DNA of 64,000 nt from Micromonospora sp. NBC_01699 (GTDB taxonomy: Bacteria; Actinomycetota; Actinomycetes; Mycobacteriales; Micromonosporaceae), in assembly GCF_036250065.1 (NCBI RefSeq), contig NZ_CP109199.1:4712001-4776000 (forward strand), read 5' to 3'. Under the pieces are notes generated by a model that was given only the letters and a program-made list of their open reading frames with translations, was not told the origin of the DNA and ran no database searches. Position numbers and translations under genes: made by a program. Shown here one piece after another: positions 22,626 to 34,600 of this stretch (positions are counted from its first letter, which is position 1; every line of letters starts with the position of its first letter).

Positions 22626-25600
22626 AGGCCACGCCGTAGTCGTTGTCAAGAAGATCGAAGAGTTCGTCCGCGGTGGCCGACTCGATGTCGTCCGCGCGCG
22701 GGGCCGGCGCGGCGCTTTCCGACCAGCGCCGGGCGAGGCCGTTCAGCCGGGCGGTGATCTCCTTCCCGCCGGCGACGTCCGGGGAGAGGGCCGCCAGCAC
22801 CGACTCCAGCCGGGCGAGTTCGCCGAGGACCTGCTCGCTCTCGGCGGTCTCCGCGCAGAGTTCGTCGAACAGGAGGTCCACCAGGGCGTTCGGGGTCGGA
22901 TGATCGAAGACCACGGTGGCCGGCAGCGGTACGCCGGTCGCGGTCCTCAGCCGGTTGCGGAACTGCACCGCGAGCATGGAGTCGAAGCCGATGGCGGAGA
23001 ACGCCTCCTCCGGCCGGATCGCCCGGCGGTCGGGATGGCCGAGGATCGCGGCGGCGTGCTCGGCGACGAGGTCGAGCAGGACCTTGCGCCGGGTCGGCGC
23101 GTCCAGGGGTCGCAGTCGCGCGGTCAGGGCGTCGGCGAGGGTGGCCTCCGCCCCGGGGGGCGTCCGCAGCGCCTCCGCCACCTCCGGCAGTTCCCGCATC
23201 AGGCCGAGGGCGCGCGGCCCGGGTACGGAGGCGATCATCCGGTCCATGTCGATGTCGGCGATCACCCCCGACGTCTCGTCCTGGTCGAGGAGTTGCTCCA
23301 GCAGGGCGGTGACCGTGGCGGGAGCCACCGGCCGGTCGCTGCCGGCCGACCGTGGATCCTGCCCGCCCAGCGCCACCACCAGGGCGTGCCCGCCATCGTC
23401 GCGGCGCTGCCGGGCGAGCGCTTGCGTGGTCGCGTACGCGGCCGTGGACGCGCCGCGCCGGGCCGAGCCCCAGATCGCGCTGAGCGGGGTGACCAGTACG
23501 AGCGATGTCGTCGCGTCGGTGCCGAGGCCGGGCAGGTCCCGTACGCGGGGCACGGTCGTGCGGATGACGTCGTCGAGTTCCCCGGCGGTGAGCGTGGTGA
23601 GGGTGGCTCCCGGCTCGTCCGGTTCGGCGAGGTACAGCACGACGGCGGGGGTGCCGGGCACCGGGTCAGGAGCGGTCGGATCGTCGTCGGTGACGGTCAG
23701 CTCGGCGCCCAGGTCGGACAGTTCCGCACGCAGGGCCGCCACGACCGTCGGGTCGGGCCGCCCGGCGGCACCGACCACCACGTGCGCGGCACCGCGCCGG
23801 GCGAGCCAGCGGGCCAACTCCATGGTCAGGCCGTCGAGCCTGCCCACGATCAGGGCGTACCCGCCGTCGGGCGCCCAGTCCCGGCGCGCCGGCCGAGCGG
23901 GCGCCGACGGAGCGGGAAGCGCCGCCTCGACCAGTCGGGGGACGTGGGCGCCGTCCGGGCGCAGCGCTATCTGGTCCTCGCCGTGACCACCCGCGAGGAT
24001 CCCGGCCAACCGGCCGGTGGGGCCGGCCGCACCGGTGCCGGGCAGGTCGAGCAGGCCGCCCCAGCGTGGCTCCTGTTCCAGCAGCATCACCTGGCCGATG
24101 CCCCACACCCCGGCCTGGTCGGGGTGCGCGAGCGGCTCGCCGTCGACGGCAACCGCCCCGGTGGTGACGCACCAGAGCGGGGCGGTGAGCCCACGGCGGT
24201 CGAGGGTCTGCAACAGCTGGACGGTGGCCACCAGGCCGGTGGGTGCCGTCGTTCCGGGTGCCGGGGCATCGTCGAGGGCGAGCAGCGACAGGATGCCCGC
24301 CGGCTCTCCCGAAACGGCCTGCCGTACCTCGTCGGCCGTGACGACGCGGGGTCGGGCACCGGCCTGCCGCAGCGCGTCCCGGCAGGTGGCCACGACCGGG
24401 TGTCCACCGTGGCCGGCGGGGACGACCAGCAACCACTCCCCGGTGAGCCGACCGGCGGCGGAGACCGGCATCGGCTGCCACCGGACCCGGTAGGACCGGG
24501 TCCGGTCGACCTCCGCCCCGCCGGGGGCCGCGTACCGGCCGGGGGTGGGCAACCAGTAGCGCTGGCGGTCGAACGGGTACGTCGGCAGCGGCACCGTGGC
24601 GCGGCCGGTACCGGCCAGTTCCGGGACCGCGCCCCAGGACACCGACGCGCCGTCGCACCAGGCTTCGCCGAGGGCCGTCAGCAGCCGGGACACGCCACCG
24701 TCGTCGCGGCGCAGCGTGCCGAACGCGGTGACGGCCCGTCCGGCCTCCTCGGCCGTGTCCAGGATGCCGGGCACCAGCACGGGGTGCGTGGAGACCTCGA
24801 CGAACCGCGAGAAGCCGGCTTCCAGCAGACGCTTCGTGCCGGCGGCGAACTCCACCGGCTCGCGCAGGTTGCGGTACCAGTACTGCGCGGTGAGCGACTC
24901 CCCGTCGGTCCGTTCACCGGTCACCGTGGAGTAGAGCGGGACCGTCGTGGGGGTCGGACGTACGGCGGCGATCGCGGCGAGCAACTCGTCCCGCACCTGC
25001 TCGACCTGGCCCGAGTGGGCCGCGTAGTCCACCGGCAGCCGCCGGGCCCGTACGCCGTCGCGCTCGCAGTCCGCGAGCAGCCGGTCGAGGGCGGCGGGCT
25101 CACCGGCGACGATCACCGATGCCGGGCCGTTGACCGCCGCGACGCTGCTGGTCAGGGGATCCAGCAGCCGCTCGGCACGGGCGCGATCCACCGCCAGCGA
25201 CACCATCGCACCGCGCCCGGACAGCGCGCGCAACGCCCGGCTGCGCAACGCGACGACCATCGCGCCGTCGGCCAGGGACAGCCCGCCCGCCACCACCGCC
25301 GCCGCGATCTCACCCTGCGAATGACCAACCACCGCATCCGGCTCCACACCGTACCCACGCCACACCGACGCCAACGACACCATCACCGAAAACAACACCG
25401 GCTGCACCACATCAACCCGATCCCACGAACCGCCCGCACGAACCAGATCAAGCAACGACCAATCCACGTACGGCCCCAGAGCCGCCGCACACTCCCCCAT
25501 CCGCTCGGCGAACACCGCAGACTCGTCCAGCAACTCCCGAGCCATCCCCACCCACTGCGAACCCTGCCCCGGAAACACGAAGACGGTGCGGGCCCGCGTC

Positions 25601-28600
25601 GCGTCTGCGCGTACGACGCCGGCGGCGGGCTGGTCTGCGGCGAGTTCGGTCAGGGAGCGCAGCATGGCGGCCCGGTCGGTGCCGGTGACGACGGCCCGGA
25701 CACCGAACGCCGACCGGGTGGTCACCAGCGCGTGGGCGACGTCGGCGAGCGGAAGCCCCGGTTCCGTGGTCAGGTGGGCGGCGAGCCGCGCGGCCTGCGC
25801 GCACAGCGCCGTCCCGGTACGCGCGGAGAGCACCAACGACACCGGTCCCGCCTGCGGTCGCGCGGCCGTGGGTGGATCCGCCTCGGGTGCCTCCTCCTGC
25901 GGTCGCGCGGCCGTGGGTGGATCCGCCTCGGGTGCCTCCTCCACGATGACGTGCGCGTTGGTGCCGCTCATGCCGAACGCCGAGACCCCGGCCCGGCGTG
26001 GGCGGCCGTCGGTGGTCCACGGCTGCGCCTCGGTCAGCAGCTCCAGCTCGCCCGCCGACCAGTCGACGCGGGTGCTGGCCTCGTCCACGTGCAGGGTGCG
26101 GGGGAGCACCCGGTGCCGCATCGCCTGCACCATCTTGATGACGCCGGCCACGCCCGCAGCCGCCTGGGTGTGCCCGATGTTGGACTTCAGCGAGCCGAGC
26201 CGCAGCGCCCCCCGACCGTTGCGGTCCTGCCCGTACGTGGCCAGCAGCGCCTGCGCCTCGATCGGGTCGCCGAGCACGGTGCCGGTGCCGTGCGCCTCGA
26301 CCACGTCGATGTCGGCGGCGGAGAGCCTGGCGTTGGCGAGCGCCTGCCGGATGACCCGCTGCTGGGCGAGGCCGTTGGGGGCGGTGAGCCCGTTCGACGC
26401 GCCGTCGGAGTTGACGGCGGTGCCACGGACGACCGCCAGCACCGGGTGGCCGTTGCGGCGGGCGTCGGCGAGGCGTTCGACGACCAGCATGCCGACGCCC
26501 TCACCCCAGCCGGTGCCGTCGGCGGTTTCGGCGAACGAGCGGCAGCGCCCGTCCCCGGAGAGCCCGCCCTGCCGGCTGAACTCCACCAGGACGTCCGGCC
26601 CGGCCATCACGGCGGCACCGCCGACGAGGGCGAACGTGCACTCCCCGGCCCGCAGCGCCTGCCCGGCCAGGTGCAGGGCCACCAGCGAGGACGAGCAGGC
26701 GGTGTCGAGGGTGATGGCCGGTCCCTCAAGACCGAGCTGGTATGAGATGCGGCCGGAGGCGACGCTGGTGACGGTGCCGGTGAGCAGGTGGCCCTCGACG
26801 TCCCCGGTGTTCGGGCCGGTGCCGTACCCCTGTCCGGCGAGGCCGACGAACACGCCGCCGGCGCTGCCCGCGAGCCGCGCCGGGTCCATGCCGGCGCGTT
26901 CCAGTGCCTCCCACGCGGTCTCCAGCAGCAGCCGCTGCTGCGGGTCCATGGCGAGCGCCTCGCGGGGCGAGACGCCGAAGAACGCCGCGTCGAAGTCCCC
27001 GGCGTCGGCGAGGAACCCGCCCCCGGCCGGGTAGAACGTTCCGGGGTGTTGCGGGTCGGGGTCGTGGCGGGCGGCGAGGTCCCAGCCACGGTCGGCGGGC
27101 ATGAGCCCGATCGCGTCGGTCTCGTCGACGACGAGGGTCCAGAGGTCCTCGGGCGTGCGTACGCCGCCCGGAAAGCGGCAGGCCATGGCGACGATGGCCA
27201 GAGGCTCGGCCGGATCCGTGCTGGCGGGGCCGGTGGCGGGCGCCGGCGTCGGGGTGCCGCCGGTCAGCAGGACGTGCAGGTGCGCGCTGAGCGCGTCGGC
27301 GGTCGGATGGTCGAACATCAGCGTGACGGGCAGGGTGAGCCCGGTGGCCGCGCCGATCCGGTCGCGCAGTTCGACCGTGGTGAGCGAGTCGAAGCCGAGA
27401 TCGCGCAGCGGGCGTACGGGATCGATCTGGTGGCCGGGGTCGTGGCCGAGAGCCGTGGCGACCTCGGTGCCGACCAGCTCACGCAGCGCATCGTGCCGCT
27501 CGGCCGCGGTCAGCCGGGCGAACCTGCGCCGCCATCCGGTCTCCGACCCGGTGCCGGCCCGGTCGGGCTCGGTGCCGGTCCGGTCGGCGGTCGACTCGGG
27601 CTCCGACGGCTCGGACAGCCCGCTGAGCAGGGCGCTCGGCCGGGCGACGGTGAAGGTGGGCAGGAATCGTGGCCAGTCCACGTCGGCGACAACCAGGTCG
27701 GGCTCGTCGAGGTCGATCGCCTGGCGCAGGGCGGCCAGCGCGACGGCCGGCCGCAGCCCGACCAGGCCGTGTCGGCGCAGGCTCGTCCCGGCGTCACCCC
27801 GGGCCATCCCGGTGCCGGCCCACGGTCCCCAGGCCACGCAGGTGGCGGGAAGGCCACGGGCGCGGCGGCCGGCGGCGAGCGCCTCCAGGTGGGCGTTGGC
27901 GGCGGCGTAGCCGCTCTGCCCGCCGCTGCCCCAGATGCCGGCGATCGAGGAGAACAGCACGAACGCGTCCAGCGGTCGCCCGTCGAGCAGGCTGTCGAGA
28001 TGGGACGCGGCGGTGGCCTTCGCGGCCAGTTCGGCGGCGGTCTCGTCATCGTTCCCGGTCCGGGCGTCGATGCGCGCGATCGAGACGACGCCGGCGGCGT
28101 GGAAGACGGCGCGGGGCGGGTCGCCGGCCGCGTACAGCCGGTCCAGCAGTTCGGCGAGCGCGGTCCGGTCGGTCACGTCGCAGGCCGCCACGGTGACGCG
28201 GGTGCCGGCGCGTTCGAGGTCGGCGACGAGCTCGCCCACCCCGGGCGCGGCGGTGCCCCGACGGCCGACGAGCACCAGATGTCCGGCGCCGTCGGCGGCC
28301 AGTTCGCGGGCGAGGGCGGCACCGATCCCGCCGGTGCCGCCGGTGATCAGGGTGGTCCCGGTCGGGGTCCAGTGCCGACCCGCCCGTGCGGCCGGTGGGG
28401 TGGCGCGTACGAGGCGGCGGCCGGACGCACCGGTCGGGCGGATCGCCAGCTGGTCCTCGTCGCCGAACCCACCGGACAGGTACGCCGCGAGCAGCCGCAG
28501 CGCACCGGCATCCGGCGTGGCGGGCAGGTCGGCGAGCCCACCCCAGCGATCGGGGTGTTCCAGGGCGACGACCCGGCCGAGCCCCCAGATCTGGGCCAGC

Positions 28601-31600
28601 TCCGGGTCGGGCGGCGTGTCCTGGGCGACGCCGGACGTCACGCACCACAACCGCGCGCCGCCTGCGGCGCCGGTGACGGCCCGGACCAGCCGGAGGGTGT
28701 CGCCCGTGCTCTCCAGCAGCGACACCACGCCCGCCCAGGCGGTCCCGTCGAGCCGCTCGGCGAGATCCGGCCCGGCCGGGACGACGGTGACGTCGGCGCC
28801 GTACGACCCGAGCGCGTCCCCGACCGGCACGGCACCGCCGAACGACATGAGCGGGTCACCGGGCGGGGCGATCCCGTCCTCCGTCACGGCATCACCGGGC
28901 GGGACGATCAGCGCCCAGGTGCCGGTCAGCCGGGGCTCGGCCGGGGCGGTGAGCGGCGCCCAGGAGACCCGGTAGCGCAGGGCCGGGACCTCGTCGATCG
29001 GGTCGGCCGGTGCCGGCGTGGGCCAGAACCGGCGATGCTGGAACGGATATGTCGGCAGGTCGACCCGCCGTCCGGTCGAGTGCCAGGCGACGGGCAGGCC
29101 CCGTACGGACAGCGCGGCCAGGGCGGTGGTGACCGACTGCGTTTCCGGGCGGCCGCCGGGCAGCAGGGGCAGGGCCACCGAACCGCTCTCGGCGGGCAGG
29201 CAGGCGGCCAGCATGGCGGTCAGGACGCCGCCGGGGCCGACCTCCAGGAACGTGGTCGCGCCCTCGGCGTGCAGCCGTCGGGCGCCGTCGAGGAACCGTA
29301 CGGTCGACCGGGCGTGCCGTACCCAGTGGTCGGCGTCCGGCGCGACCGCCGCACCGGTCACGTTCGAGATCACCGGCACCTGCGGCGGGGCGTACGTGAC
29401 GGACTCCGCGACGCGCCGGAACTCGTCGAGCATCGGGTCCATGTGGGCGGAGTGGAACGCCTGGCTGACCGTCAGTGCGCGGGTGCGCCGGCCGGTCCGG
29501 GCGAACCGCCCGGCAACGGCGTGCACGGCGTCGGCGTCACCGCTGAGGACGATCGCGGTGGGTCCGTTGACCGCGGCGATCGCCACCGGGGTACCGATGA
29601 GCGCGTCGAGGGCCTCGTCCTCGGTGGCCTCCACCGCCACCATCACGCCGCCGGTCGGCAGCTCGTCCATCAGGCGACCGCGCGCGGCGACCAGCATGGC
29701 GGCGTCGGCGAGGCTCAGCACGCCGGCCGCGTGCGCGGCGGCGAGTTCGCCGACGGAGTGGCCGATCATCAGGTCCGGGTGCACCCCGCGCGCCGCCAGG
29801 AGGCGGTACAGCCCCACCTCGACGGCGAACAGCGCCGGTTGGGTGTAGCGGGTGCGGTGCAGCAGTTCGGCCCGGTCGGTGCCCTCGGCGGCGAACATGA
29901 TGTCCGGCAGTGACGCGTCGACGTACGGGGCGAGGTGGGCGAGGACGTCGTCGAGGGCGTCGGCGAACACCGGTTCCGCCCGGTACAGCTCGGCACCGGC
30001 GCGGGCGAGTTGGCTGCCCTGGCCGGGGAACAGGAAGGCGGTCCGGCCGGTGCCGGTGGCGACACCGGTCAGCAGCGCGGGGGCCCGGTCGCCGGTGGCG
30101 AGCGCGGCAAGCGCCTCGCGGGCCTTCGCCGCGTCGTGGCGCAGGATCGCGGCGCGGTGCCGCAGGGCGGCGCGCCCGGTGGCGAGCGTGTGCGCGACCT
30201 CGGCCAGCTCGGTCCGCCCCGCGTCGAGGTGTTTTCCGAGCCGTACGGCCTGGGCGCGTACGGCGTCCGGGGTGGCTCCGGAGAGCAGCAGTGGCGTCGG
30301 GAGCGGTTCTGCGGACGGGGCGGCGGGCTCGTCGGCGGGCGGTGCCTCCTGCACGATCACGTGGGCGTTGGTGCCGCTGATGCCGAACGACGAGACGCCG
30401 GCGCGCCGGGGCTGGGCGCCGGTCGGCCACGCGGTCGCGCCGGTGAGCAGGCGCAGGCCGGAGCCGGACCAGTCGAGGTGCGGGGTGGGCTGGTCGGCGT
30501 GCAGGGTCGGCGGCAGGGTGCGGTGGCGCAGGGCGAGCACCATCTTGATCACCCCGGCGACCCCGGCGGCGGCCTGGGTGTGGCCGATGTTGGACTTGAC
30601 CGAGCCGAGCCAGAGCGGCCGTTCGGTGTCGTGCTCGGTGCCGTACACCGCCTGTAGGGCCTGTGCCTCGATCGGGTCGCCGAGTTCGGTGCCGGTGCCG
30701 TGCGCCTCGACCGCCCCCACGTCGGCGGCGCCGATGCCGGCGGCGCCGAGGGCCGCCCGGATGACCTGCTGCTGGGCGGTGCCGTTGGGGGCGGTGAGGC
30801 CGTTGCTGGCACCGTCCTGGTTGATGGCGGTGCCGGTGAGCAGGGCCAGCACCCGGTGGCCGTGCCGGCGGGCGTCGGAGAGCCGCTCCAGCAGCAGGAC
30901 CCCGGCACCCTCGGCCCACGCGGTGCCGTCGGCGTCGGCGGAGAACGCCTTGCACCGGCCGTCCGGGGCGAGGCCGCCCTGGCGGCTGAACTCGACGAAC
31001 ACGGTCGGGGTGCTCATCACGGTGACGCCGCCGGCGAGCGCCTGCACGCACTCCCCACGCCGCAGGGCCTGGACGGCGAGGTGCAGGGTGACCAGCGACG
31101 ACGAGCAGGCGGTGTCGAGGGTGATGGCCGGTCCGGCCAGGCCGAGGGTGTACGAGACCCGGCCGGAGAGCACGCTCGCACTGGTCCCGGTGATGACGTG
31201 GCCCTCGGCGGTGCCGACCTCGGTGAGCCGGCTGGCGTAGTCCTGGCCGTTCGTGCCGATGAAGACGCCGACGGCGCTGCCGCGCAGCGAGGTGGGGTCG
31301 ATGGCGGCGTGCTCGATCGCCTCCCACGAGGTCTCCAGCAGCAGCCGTTGCTGGGGGTCCATGGCCAGCGCCTCGCGGGGGGAGATGCCGAAGAACTCCG
31401 CGTCGAAGTCGCCGGCGCCGGCGAGGAACCCGCCCCGACGGCTGTACGTGGTGCCCGGCCGTGATCGGTCCGGGTCGTACAGCCGCTCGGTGTCCCAGCC
31501 ACGGTCGGCGGGCCAGTCGGTGACGGCGTCGCGCCCCTCGGCGAGCAGCCGCCAGTACGCGTCGGGTCCGTGCGCGCCACCGGGGTAGCGGCACCCGATC

Positions 31601-34600
31601 CCGACGATCGCGATCGGCTCGTCGGCGGCGGATGCGGCGGTCCCCGCCACCGAACCCGCCGGAGCCGGTACGGGCTCGGCCCCGGCGAGTTCGGTGGCCA
31701 GGTGACCGGCGAGCGCGTTCGGGGTGGCGTGGTCGAAGACCAGGGTGGTGGGCAGCCGCAGACCGGTGGCGGCGGCGAGCCGGTTGCGCAGGGCGACGGC
31801 GTTGAGCGAGTCGAAGCCGATCTCGGCGAAGGCCCGTGCGGGGTTCACCTCGGTGGCGTTGGCGTGGCCGAGCACCCGGGCGGTGAGGTCCTGGACCAGC
31901 CCGGTCAGCACGTGCCGCCGTTCGGGCGGGGGCAGCGTGGCGAGCCGGGCCCGCAGCGACGTGTCGGGCTCGTCGGCGTCGGCGGCGGTGGTTTCCATTC
32001 CGGGCAGGTCGCCGATCAGCGCGGAGGCGCGGGCTCGGCCGGAGGCGACGAAGCGGGGCCACCGCACGTCGGCGACGACCGCGTGCCGTACCCCGGCGGC
32101 GAGGATCCGGCCGAGCGCGCGGATGGCGGTGACCGGGTCCATCGCCCGGACACCGGCGTCGCCGAGCCGGTCGGTCCGGGACTGGTCCACCATGCCCGGC
32201 CCGGCCCAGACGCCCCAGGACACGGAGGTGACCGGCAGGCCGGCCGCGTGCCGGGTGGCGGCGAACGCGTCGAGGGCGGCGTTGGCCGCGGCGTAGTTGG
32301 CCTGCCCGGCGCTACCGACGACGCCGCTGAGCGAGGAGAAGAGCACGAACGCCTCGACGTCGTGGCCGGCGGTGGCCGCCTGTAGGTTGACCGCGCCGGT
32401 GAGCTTGCCCCGCAGGACCGTGGTGAGCCGGTCCGGTGTCAGCGTGTCGAGCAGGCCGTCGTCGAGCACTCCGGCGGCGTGGAAGATCGCGGACAGGGGC
32501 CAGCGGGCCGGGATGCCGTCCAGGGCCACGGCGAGCTGGTCGGGGTCGGTGACGTCGGTGGCGGTGATGGTGACGGCGGCGCCGAGGCCGGTCAGCTCCT
32601 CGTGCAGTTCGGCGGCACCCGGTGCGTCGGCGCCGCGCCGGCTCAGCAGCAGCAGGTGCGGGGTGCCGGCCGAGGCGAGGCGGCGGGCGAGGTGCGCGCC
32701 GAGACCACCGGTGCCGCCGGTGATCAGTACGGTGCCCGTCGTGGGCCAGCGCTCGTCGAGCCGGCCGGGGGCGGGGGCCGGAACCAGGCGGCGGCCGTAC
32801 GCGCCGGACGGGCGTACGGCTATGTGGTCCTCGTCGCCCGCACCGGCGAGCACCGTCCGGAGCCGGGCGGTGGAGCGTTCGTCGAGCACCGGGGGCAGGT
32901 CGACGAGCCCGCCCCAGCGGTCGGGATGTTCGAGGGCGACCGTCCGGCAGAGTCCGGCGACCGCGGCATGGGCGGGCGGTCCGGGCTGTTCACCGAAGCC
33001 GATCGTGGCGACGCCCCGGGTGGTGCACCACAGCGGGGCGTCGATGCCCACGTCGCCGAGGGCCTGCGCCGCGGCCAGCGTGAGCGCCAGGCCGCCGGGC
33101 AGGTCAAATTCTCCCGGGTACGGGCGTTCCTCGTCGGCCAGCAGCGAGAGCACTCCGGCGACGGGCCGGTCGGCCAGCGCGGCGCGCAGCAGCGCGGTGA
33201 GGGCTGCCCGGTCGGCGTCCACCGGCACGGTGACGTGCACGTGCTCCGGTACGACGCCGTCGGGTACGCCGACGCGTTCGGGTGTCAGGACCAGCCACCG
33301 GCCGGCCGGCGGCGGCGCCGGGGCCAGGGACAGCGGCTGCCAGCCGACCCGGTATCGCCAGGCGTCGGCGCGGCCGGCGTCCGTACGGGCGGCGCGCCAG
33401 GCCGACAGGGCGGGCAGCACCGTGGCCAGGGCGTCGGCGTCGACGTTCAGCGCGGCGGCCAGGTCGGGCAGGGTGTGGTCTTCCAGCTCGCGCAGGAGGT
33501 CGTCGCCCTGGACGCTCGGCTGGGTCGGGCGTCGCGTCGGGTCGGGCCAGTAGTGCCGGCGCTGGAACGGGTACGTGGGCAGTTCCACCGGCCGGGGGTC
33601 GGCGCCGGACAGCGCGACCTCCCAGGTGACGGGCAGACCGCGTACCCAGGCTTCGGCGAGCGCGCCGAGCAGCCGGTGCGGCGTGCCCTCGTCCCGGCGT
33701 AACGTGCCGAGCGCGATGACCGGGATGCCGGCGTCCTGAGCGGTGTCGTCGATGCCGGCGGTGAGCACCGGATGCGGGCTCATCTCGATGAACGTCGTGT
33801 GGCCGGAGACGGCGAGGGCTCGTACGGCCGGGGCGAACGCCACCGGGTGGCGCAGGTTGCGGTACCAGTAGCCGCCGTCGAGGGCGGCGGTGTCGAGCCA
33901 GTCGCCGTCGACAGTGGAGTAGAACGGGATGTCGCCGGTCAGCGGGGCGAGGCCGGTGAGCGCGGTGTGCAGGTCGTCGCGGATCTCCTCGACCTGCACG
34001 TGGTGGGAGGCGTAGTCGACGTCGACACGTCGGGCCCGGATGCCGTCGGCGGTGCACCGGGCGAGCAGCTCGGTCAGGGCGTCGGGGGGACCGGCCACGA
34101 CGGTGGCCGCCGGTCCGTTGACGGCGGCGACGGAGATCCGGCCGGACCAGGGCGCGATGAGGTCGGCGGTCTGCTCGGGCGAGCGGGTGACCGAGGCCAT
34201 GCCGCCCCGGCCGGCGAGTCCGGCGAGGGTTCGGCTGCGCAGCGCGACGACCTTCGCGCCGTCTTCGAGCGACAGGCCTCCGGCCACCACCGCGGCGGCG
34301 ATCTCGCCCTGGCTGTGGCCGAGGACCGCGTCGGGCTCCACGCCGTACGAGCGCCACACGGCGGCCAGCGACACCATCACCGAGAACAGCGCCGGCTGTA
34401 CGACGTCGACCCGGTCCCACGGGTCACCGGCCCGGATCAGATCGGTCAGTGACCAGGTCACGAAGGGCTTCAGCGCCGCCTCGCACTCCGCCATCCGGTC
34501 GGCGAAGACCGACGAGGTGTCCAGCAGGTCCTTTGCCATTCCGGGCCACTGGGACCCCTGGCCCGGGAAGACGAACACCACGGAGCCGGTGTCGGCGACC

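Larger units (their letters stand above)
22863..27215 (-). other. PKS module 5: KS-AT(methylmalonyl-like)-inactive KR-ACP
   Basis: The AT carries GHSQG and YAAH, one change from YASH. A KR-like region is retained, but the nucleotide-binding loop reads [12 protein letters not shown] and the active-site region reads [16 protein letters not shown], with Ser where the catalytic Tyr belongs. No reduction is expected, leaving a beta-ketone. A duplicated 45-bp unit lies in the KS-AT linker. Confidence 0.88.
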
